Of a stretch of DNA of 7,027 nt, positions 1 to 4,590 are shown piece after piece. Under the pieces are notes generated by a model. It ran no database searches. It saw only the letters and a list, made by a program, of their open reading frames with translations, and was not told where the DNA came from. Positions within the stretch are counted from its first letter, which is position 1; every line of letters begins with the position of its first letter. The stretch lies in NCBI GenBank assembly GCA_012962365.1, contig DTXR01000278.1, positions 1-7,027 of the forward strand, read 5' to 3'. Origin of the DNA: Chromatiaceae bacterium (GTDB lineage: Bacteria > Pseudomonadota > Gammaproteobacteria > Chromatiales > Chromatiaceae). The translations under genes and the position numbers were made by a program.

Positions 1-24
1 GATTCCGGCATTCGCCGGGATGAC
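1..24. repeat. Dispersed-type short palindromic repeat, cut by the window edge
   Basis: The arms ATTCCGGC (2-9) and GCCGGGAT (14-21) surround the loop ATTC. They pair as an 8-bp stem with one G-T wobble on the plus strand. The ending GGGATGAC together with the opening GATTCCGGC matches the general form of short intergenic palindromes (GTCATTCCCGGCGAA-type) that are scattered in many copies through proteobacterial genomes. Calling it a dispersed repeat rests on that resemblance, since only one copy lies in the window. It sits 31 bases past the stop of the small minus-strand gene and could help end its transcript, but no T-run follows on that strand. Confidence 0.45.
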
Positions 25-54
25 CAATTAATCAGGGTTTCCCGAAAAACTCGC

Positions 55-321
55 TCAGCCGTTGCGCACCAGATCATCCATCCGCTGCTTTGCCTGTTCC
101 CAGTCTTTCCCGCTGTTTCCTCCCTGCGCCATCAGCTCCATCAGCGCATACGCCAATCGCCTCCCCTCGGGATCGAGATCCCGCAATTTCGTCAGCTTGA
201 ACAGACAGCCTGCCGCTTCGTATTCCAGTGTATTCACCAATGCATACAGCACCAGCGATTTCGCCGATCCAGGGGACGATTCAATCTGTGTCAGTATCTC
301 GTCCAGTACAGAAGTTGACAT
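55..321 (-). CDS. Small hypothetical protein, 88 aa
   Basis: I do not recognise this protein. It runs from an ATG at 321 to a TGA at 55-57. A GGAG ribosome site (complement of 327-330) lies 5 bases before the ATG, which supports both the gene and its start. The product is mainly helical and soluble, with no signal peptide or membrane segment. Its central part (about residues 24-65) holds a hydrophobic stretch reading LYALVNTLEYEAAG, followed by charged residues and an LAYALMELMA helix. The C-terminus is polar and rich in K, R, D and Q. The composition fits a small helical cytoplasmic protein. It diverges from the secreted coiled-coil gene at 412, with about 90 bases between start codons, so the two may share control. 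The overlapping plus-strand frames lack ribosome sites and look like shadows. Confidence 0.75.
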   Translation of the reverse strand: MSTSVLDEILTQIESSPGSAKSLVLYALVNTLEYEAAGCLFKLTKLRDLDPEGRRLAYALMELMAQGGNSGKDWEQAKQRMDDLVRNG

Positions 322-367
322 ATTTGCTCCATATCGCCATGCTCAGAGGACAAACTAAAACTATAGA

Positions 368-383
368 GCATTGTTTACAATGC
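368..383. promoter_or_regulatory. 16-bp palindrome, candidate operator
   Basis: GCATTGT and ACAATGC form perfect 7-bp arms around a two-base centre (TT at 375-376). The site lies between two divergent genes, about 46 bases from the minus-strand start and 28 bases from the plus-strand start. The right arm contains TACAAT (376-381), a 5/6 match to a sigma-70 -10 box for the plus-strand gene. A TATAGT box (complement of 360-365) reads toward the minus-strand gene. Neither has a good -35 box at the right spacing, so the promoter calls are weak. The symmetry and position suggest a dimeric repressor site; which regulator binds is unknown. Confidence 0.35.
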
Positions 384-398
384 CCACATAAAGAATTT

Positions 399-403
399 GG
401 AGG
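399..403 (+). promoter_or_regulatory. Ribosome binding site that decides the start at 412
   Basis: GGAGG lies 8 bases before the ATG at 412. An in-frame TTG at 397 overlaps this site and therefore cannot be the start, so the protein begins at MRLGKP. Confidence 0.8.
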
Positions 404-411
404 ATCCGGCC

Positions 412-1281
412 ATGCGTTTAGGCAAACCACTGATCATCACCATCGGACTGTTTCTTTCTGCCGGCAGCCTGCCTGCCGTGGAAGTGCAGGAAGGCGGGAA
501 ATTCCTGCTTCTCACCACTGAGGAAGCAGCTGCGCTTCAGGAAAAACTTTCCAGCGTCCAGGGAGAAGAGCGCGAAGCCCTGCGCCAGGCGGAATACCAG
601 CGACTGAAGCTAAAGGCAGAGCAGGCCGGTTATCAGGTTCCGCCAATGACGAAGGCAGCCCCTGCAGAACAAGCCGCAACGCCTCCGGCACCATCAGCGC
701 CCGCACCCGCGCCGGAAAAACCCGTCGCTACTCCGCCACCCGCGGCAACCGCCAGTGCGCCGCCACCCGAGGCTACACCCGTATCCCCAGCTCCTGCTCC
801 CGTCACCCAGGCAGCCGAGGCAACAGCGGCCACTACTGAACCTCCCGCAAACGAAGCACAGGTGCCCGATGCCGTAGCTGCGCCTGTGGTCAAGGATTAC
901 CAGAACATTCGCCAATCACACGACGAACTGGTCAAGTCCATGGAAGCCCGCAGGGACGCCCTGCGCGCACAAATGCAGAAGCGCCGGGAAGAAATAGCAC
1001 GCGAGCGAACAGCCATGGCCAAGCGCCACATGACACCCGAGGCAAGCCAGCGATATGAAGCGCAGGAAGCGGACATGGCGGCTCGCCAAAAGCAAATCGA
1101 AGAGCAAAAACAGGCACGCATCAGGGAAATGGAGGCGCGCCGCAAGGCCATGGAAGCCCGCATCAACAGCGGCATCAATGCCATCGGTCGCCCGGCAGCA
1201 AGGCCGTATTATCCGCCTCGCGCAGGATGGGCGCCCCGCTACGGCTATCCTTACGCGCCATACGGCTATCCCCGAAGGTGA
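412..1281 (+). CDS. Secreted Ala/Pro-rich coiled-coil protein, 289 aa
   Basis: I do not recognise the family; the product is described from its sequence. Residues 1-22 form a signal peptide (basic MRLGK, hydrophobic core, probable cut after SLPA), so it should be exported to the periplasm or beyond. Residues about 25-80 are a charged helical stretch rich in E, Q and A. Residues about 81-162 are a low-complexity Ala/Pro/Thr linker of the kind that spans the periplasm or wall. Residues about 166-252 are a highly charged coiled coil with MEAR repeated at 177, 240 and 247. The last 35 residues are rich in P, Y, G and R (PYYPP, YGYPY, YGYPRR), a basic aromatic tail. There is no lipobox cysteine. 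The start is set by GGAGG 8 bases upstream of the ATG. A structural envelope role is a guess; no enzyme motif is visible. Confidence 0.85.
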   Translation: MRLGKPLIITIGLFLSAGSLPAVEVQEGGKFLLLTTEEAAALQEKLSSVQGEEREALRQAEYQRLKLKAEQAGYQVPPMTKAAPAEQAATPPAPSAPAPAPEKPVATPPPAATASAPPPEATPVSPAPAPVTQAAEATAATTEPPANEAQVPDAVAAPVVKDYQNIRQSHDELVKSMEARRDALRAQMQKRREEIARERTAMAKRHMTPEASQRYEAQEADMAARQKQIEEQKQARIREMEARRKAMEARINSGINAIGRPAARPYYPPRAGWAPRYGYPYAPYGYPRR

Positions 1282-1319
1282 TTTATTCGTTCGGGAAAAG
1301 GACTTCCCGGCATTTATTC
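1281..1319. terminator. Hairpin between convergent genes, flanked by direct repeats
   Basis: CGGGAA (1292-1297) and TTCCCG (1304-1309) form a perfect 6-bp stem with a six-base loop. It lies in the short gap between the plus-strand stop at 1279-1281 and the minus-strand stop at 1314-1316. A CATTTATT stretch follows on the plus strand, a poor T-run, so terminator activity in either direction is only moderately supported. The 8-base sequence ATTTATTC occurs on both sides (1281-1288 and 1312-1319). Each copy overlaps the end of one of the two convergent genes. Confidence 0.35.
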
Positions 1320-1964
1320 CTCACGATTGCCCTGACGCTCCAATAATTCGGCCTGCCTGCGGCTGAGCCTTCGCCAGGGCAACGGCAGCAAACCCGGAAC
1401 CCGCCTGCGGTATTCCCGATACGCCTCTCCGTAATATTCCAGCAACTTTCGTTCCTCCAGCCGGGAGCCGATGACAAAATACAGCGTCATCATCACGGCC
1501 GACACGAGCATGGCGGCGGTCATGTCCCGCGTCCAGATCAGGACCAGGCCCAGAAAATACCAGGGATGACGCACATGCCGATGCAGCGGCGAGACACGAA
1601 AACGCTCCTGATCTTCAACCCGCTTCTCACCATCACGAAGCTGGCGCAAACCAAGAAACTCCGAACCATCATAGTGCCCCAGGGAATAGAGAAATCCGGC
1701 CAGGGCCGCAATGGCCAGACCATTGCCTATCCACCACCAGACCCCTCTCCAGGCAAACACCGCCTCACCGCCAATGGCCCAGGTCAGATACAGGGGAATC
1801 ACCAGCAACACCGTGGCCATCGTATTGAAGAATAGCCGGTACCAGGGCATAAACTTCGGCCAGCGGGCCGCAACCCAGGTCTTTACCCAGAGGCTCGCCA
1901 TCAGGGAATGAATGACGAAATAGGCCAGCCAGGCAATCACCAGCCACAGCAGCGGCGCGTTCAT
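1314..1964 (-). CDS. Membrane methyltransferase of the ICMT/NnrU-like family
   Basis: The product is a 216-aa inner-membrane protein with hydrophobic segments at about residues 4-26, 42-63, 76-95 and 134-165. The C-terminal half has the signature of bacterial isoprenylcysteine carboxyl methyltransferase/phospholipid methyltransferase-like proteins: RHP at 132-134, then EER at 170-172, then YG..Y..Y...VP at 178-190 and a proline-rich end. In characterised relatives these residues bind S-adenosylmethionine. EFLGLRQL at 102-109 is also typical of this bacterial branch. The methyl acceptor is unknown, because bacteria of this kind lack prenylated CaaX proteins. The ATG at 1964 overlaps the TGA of the upstream transglycosylase by one base (TGATG), so translation is probably coupled. 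A TTG one codon earlier is possible but less likely. It is the last gene of the operon. Confidence 0.85.
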   Translation of the reverse strand: MNAPLLWLVIAWLAYFVIHSLMASLWVKTWVAARWPKFMPWYRLFFNTMATVLLVIPLYLTWAIGGEAVFAWRGVWWWIGNGLAIAALAGFLYSLGHYDGSEFLGLRQLRDGEKRVEDQERFRVSPLHRHVRHPWYFLGLVLIWTRDMTAAMLVSAVMMTLYFVIGSRLEERKLLEYYGEAYREYRRRVPGLLPLPWRRLSRRQAELLERQGNREE

Positions 1965-2530
1965 CAAAGAATGGCCTGCATCAGCTTGCGGATACGCTTG
2001 ACATAATAGCGGCTGGCCCCGGGGACAAAGGCTTCAACCTGAGGCCACAGCTTGACCTCTCCGTACTTTTTCACGCTCTTGTTATAGGCCTGGCGCACCC
2101 GCCGGAAGCCGGCATTATAACTGCCGAAGGCAAAGAACAGCTGCTGCCGGCTGTCTGTATCGAGAAACCCCCATTTGTCGTACAGATAGCGGTCGTAATA
2201 GATGCCCGCCGCGATATTCCATTTGGGATCTTCCAGATTCACCAGCGCCGGGTTCTGCTTGCGTATGTCCTTGAAGGTGGATGGCAGGATCTGCATGATG
2301 CCCACCGCCCCTGCCTTGCTCCTCGCCTTGGGGTTCAGGCCGGATTCGGCGATTCCCTGGGCCTTGAACCAGCGCCAGTTAAGCGCCGGGCCAAAGTAAT
2401 GCTTGCTGTGCTTGCGAAAATGATGGTCGTACTTATCTGTCCAGTGCTTGTGATCCACATGTTTGAAGCCCCCCGCCAGCACGATACCTGGCAGCATGAG
2501 CAGGAACAAGAGCCAGCTCGGCCCGCGCAT
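1964..2530 (-). CDS. Secreted lytic transglycosylase (SLT domain), 188 aa
   Basis: This enzyme cuts the MurNAc-GlcNAc bond of peptidoglycan, forming 1,6-anhydro ends. Residues 1-19 are a signal peptide (cut after VLA), followed by a His/Lys-rich stretch (about 23-45). The SLT/GH23 domain covers about residues 50-185. The catalytic glutamate is E62 in IAESGLNP, followed by the GAVGIMQ motif (74-80) and LPST. FGSYNAG at 135-141 is the conserved active-site loop, and YY at 174-175 near the end matches the YV region of the family. No lipobox cysteine is present, so it is predicted to be soluble in the periplasm. At 188 aa it is short, essentially the catalytic domain alone, similar in size to small EmtA/MltE-like or phage-type enzymes. 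Its ATG follows the TGA of the DUF350 gene with no gap and no strong ribosome site, which suggests coupled translation. Confidence 0.93.
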   Translation of the reverse strand: MRGPSWLLFLLMLPGIVLAGGFKHVDHKHWTDKYDHHFRKHSKHYFGPALNWRWFKAQGIAESGLNPKARSKAGAVGIMQILPSTFKDIRKQNPALVNLEDPKWNIAAGIYYDRYLYDKWGFLDTDSRQQLFFAFGSYNAGFRRVRQAYNKSVKKYGEVKLWPQVEAFVPGASRYYVKRIRKLMQAIL

Positions 2531-2761
2531 TCAGTTCAACCCAAGCCCGATCACCAACCCCATCGCCGTGCCGATACCGATGAACATACCCATGATCATC
2601 AACCCCACGGCCTGGTTGCCTGTGGCCAACTGCTCGGGAATGCTGAAATTGACAATATGGCTGAACACCTTGCATCCCAGCCACATGAACAGCAGGGTCA
2701 ACATGCCGCCCATACAGGCATAGAGCACGTTGAGGATGAGCGGGTCGATAGATGCGGTCAT
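2531..2761 (-). CDS. DUF350 family small membrane protein, 76 aa
   Basis: The protein has two hydrophobic helices (about residues 10-36 and 52-75) joined by a polar loop. The loop and second helix read IPEQLATGNQAVG followed by a Gly/Met-rich segment, the pattern of DUF350 proteins. The family is of unknown function and is common in proteobacterial envelopes. I chose the ATG at 2761 because GGAG (complement of 2768-2771) lies 6 bases before it; a TTG at 2791 would add ten residues but has no such support. It is the second gene of the minus-strand operon, 72 bases after the CbiM-like gene and directly abutting the transglycosylase gene. Function cannot be assigned from sequence. Confidence 0.85.
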   Translation of the reverse strand: MTASIDPLILNVLYACMGGMLTLLFMWLGCKVFSHIVNFSIPEQLATGNQAVGLMIMGMFIGIGTAMGLVIGLGLN

Positions 2762-2833
2762 GGGCAACTCCGAAATAAGGGATAACCCCAATAGTACGGT
2801 GGCCCGTGGCCGCTGGCAAGAATGCAGCAGGCA
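2762..2833 (-). other. Intra-operon gap, 72 bases
   Basis: This is the only real gap within the four-gene operon. It contains the GGAG ribosome site for the DUF350 gene (complement of 2768-2771) and a GC-rich patch with GGCC-CGT-GGCC. That patch can form only a 4-bp stem. I see no convincing promoter, terminator or small gene here. Confidence 0.5.
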
Positions 2834-3499
2834 CTATTTTCCGTGAATGTATTCCTCATCACTGAACGACGTGATCCAATGGGGTTTGAAGCCCACCAGA
2901 ATGGCCGTGATCCAGCCATTGAGCATGGACTCCGGAAACAGCATCATCGGCGTCACACTCAGGAAACTGCGTTGCAGATCAACCCAGGGATAACTGTCCA
3001 TGAGCAACAGTCCGCCGACGACCAATCCCGACATGATCACGAATACCAGACCACCGGCCAGGAAAGCATTCACCAGCACATAAACGAAAAAGTGTTTGGG
3101 CGCGTATGCCCGCACCAGCCCCAGGACAACCTGGGTGAGCGTCGCCGGAAACAACACGCAAAGAACGGCCGACGGCAGGTACCCGCCCCAGTCATTCAAT
3201 CCCGCGATGACGACCCCTAGAAGCGCCAGTGCGCCGCCTATGATGGCCAGTGACCAGCCGAACATCAGGGTGATGGTCACCATACCGGACAAATGCCAGA
3301 AAAACCCCGGCAGCAGTTCCACCCGCATGTTCCACAGAAAAAACAGGCACACAATGGCGCCAAAATATACATGCTGCTGCTGTTTTTCCTTCAGGCGCGC
3401 CCAGTCCGCCCAGCGCAGGGCAAACCACAGGGCGGAAAAAAACAGGCTGGCAAATAACCATTGCCAGGCCGGGTGGAATAAACTACCGGATAACTCCAT
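2834..3499 (-). CDS. CbiM-like / COG3235-type polytopic membrane protein
   Basis: This 221-aa protein has five or six hydrophobic segments (about 12-30, 45-57, 69-101, 108-130, 137-165 and 193-205). HLSG at 69-72, the following TLMFGW segment, and FPE..LNG at 188-194 match the COG3235 branch of CbiM-like energy-coupling-factor permease proteins. True CbiM/NikM proteins take up cobalt or nickel and start with a metal-binding MHIxDG motif. That N-terminus is absent, so metal transport should not be assumed, and no ATPase or T component is nearby. It is the first gene of the operon. The ATG at 3499 has only a weak AGG about 10 bases upstream; a TTG at 3520 would add seven residues. Its start lies 23 bases from the start of the divergent tas-like gene. 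The family call is fairly secure; the function is not. Confidence 0.8.
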   Translation of the reverse strand: MELSGSLFHPAWQWLFASLFFSALWFALRWADWARLKEKQQQHVYFGAIVCLFFLWNMRVELLPGFFWHLSGMVTITLMFGWSLAIIGGALALLGVVIAGLNDWGGYLPSAVLCVLFPATLTQVVLGLVRAYAPKHFFVYVLVNAFLAGGLVFVIMSGLVVGGLLLMDSYPWVDLQRSFLSVTPMMLFPESMLNGWITAILVGFKPHWITSFSDEEYIHGK

Positions 3500-3522
3500 A
3501 AACCATGTACCTGAATTCAATC

Positions 3523-4566
3523 ATGCAATACCGCCAACTGGGAAACAGCAGTCTCAACGTCAGCGCCCTGTGTCTGGGCACCATGACCTGGGGCGAACAA
3601 AATACCGAAGCAGAAGCCCACGAACAACTGGATTACGCCTTCGGTCAGGGCATCAACTTCATCGACACGGCCGAGATGTACCCAGTGCCCGCCCGGCCCG
3701 AAACCCAGGGACGTACGGAAACCATCATCGGCAGCTGGCTGCAACAGCGCGGCTGCCGCGACAAAATCGTGCTGGCCACTAAGGTTGCCGGCCCGGGTCG
3801 CGACTGGCTCACGCATATTCGTGGCGGCAACAATTGTCTGGACAGGGCCAATATCGAAAATGCCGTGAACGAAAGTCTACGCCGCCTGCAAACCGATTAC
3901 ATTGATTTTTACCAGATTCACTGGCCTGACAGGCAGACCAACTTTTTCGGCAAACTGGGCTATCCCTGGCCCGAAGAGGATGACAGCATTCCCATTGCAG
4001 AAACCCTGGGGGTGCTCGACGAGCTGATAAGGCGCGGCAAGATACGCCATGTCGGCGTTTCCAACGAAACGCCCTGGGGGGTGATGCGCTATCTGTGTTT
4101 GGCCGAAAATCAGGGTTGGTCCCGCATCCAGGGAGTCCAGAACCCTTATAATCTGCTCAACCGCAGCTATGAAATTGGTCTGGCCGAAATCAGCCACCGG
4201 GAACAGGTGGGGCTGCTTGCCTATTCACCCTTGGGTTTTGGTGTACTCAGCGGGAAATACCTGCAGAACCCTCAGCCCCCCGGGGCGCGGCTGACGTTGT
4301 TTCCGGAATACAGCCGCTATTCCAACCCACAGGCGCAGGCGGCAACCACAGAATACGTGGCGCTGGCGCAGCAACATAGCCTGGATCCGGCACAGATGGC
4401 GCTGGCCTTCGTCACCGGCCGCCCTTTCGTGACCAGCAACATCATCGGCGCGACCACTATGGAGCAGCTGCGCAACAATATTGCCAGTGCGGAGTTGCAA
4501 CTTTCCGGCAATGTTCTCGAAGGCATCGAAGAGATCCACGCCCGCCATTCCAATCCTGCCCCCTGA
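3523..4566 (+). CDS. tas: Tas-like NADPH-dependent aldo/keto reductase
   Basis: The 347-aa product matches E. coli Tas (346 aa) along its length, judged from memory of that sequence. Shared features are the MQYR start, the LGTMTWGEQN motif, the INFIDTAEMYPVP motif, FGKLGYPW, GVSNETPWGVMRYL, QNPYNLLNRS and LAYSPLGFG, ending at NPAP. The aldo/keto reductase tetrad is complete: D48, Y53, K87 and H133. The TIM-barrel fold and NADPH use are known for the family; the natural substrate of Tas is not settled. In E. coli it was named for suppressing a tyrosine auxotrophy when overexpressed. I chose the ATG at 3523 because homologues start there. An in-frame ATG at 3505 would add six residues (MYLNSI), and neither has a clear ribosome site. 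It converges on the c-di-GMP gene with only 24 bases between stop codons. Confidence 0.95.
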   Translation: MQYRQLGNSSLNVSALCLGTMTWGEQNTEAEAHEQLDYAFGQGINFIDTAEMYPVPARPETQGRTETIIGSWLQQRGCRDKIVLATKVAGPGRDWLTHIRGGNNCLDRANIENAVNESLRRLQTDYIDFYQIHWPDRQTNFFGKLGYPWPEEDDSIPIAETLGVLDELIRRGKIRHVGVSNETPWGVMRYLCLAENQGWSRIQGVQNPYNLLNRSYEIGLAEISHREQVGLLAYSPLGFGVLSGKYLQNPQPPGARLTLFPEYSRYSNPQAQAATTEYVALAQQHSLDPAQMALAFVTGRPFVTSNIIGATTMEQLRNNIASAELQLSGNVLEGIEEIHARHSNPAP

Positions 4567-4590
4567 TACGCCGACGGATATGGACGGCTG

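Noticed and set aside
633..915. Minus-strand Gly/Ala/Val-rich frames opposite the Ala/Pro linker
   Set aside because: Low-complexity GC-rich linker codons read backwards give long open Gly/Ala frames; there is no ribosome site or domain.
938..1162. Fifteen-base exact repeat CCATGGAAGCCCGCA at 938-952 and 1148-1162
   Set aside because: It encodes the repeated MEAR heptad piece of the coiled coil, so it is explained by the protein rather than by a separate DNA element.
3420..3560. Sigma-70 promoters for the tas-like gene and the divergent operon
   Set aside because: TTGCCA (3461-3466) on the plus strand and TTGAGA (complement of 3552-3557) on the minus strand look like -35 boxes, but neither has an acceptable -10 box at 15-19 bases spacing.
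2399..3782. Plus-strand open frames opposite the operon, including one of 228 codons at 3096-3782
   Set aside because: Their translations are rich in H, Q, R and P, as expected from the reverse of hydrophobic membrane-protein codons. The frame at 3096-3782 also runs into the tas-like gene in the wrong frame.
4567..4590. Terminator between the convergent tas-like and GGDEF-EAL genes
   Set aside because: The 24-base gap contains no stable stem and no T-run in either direction.
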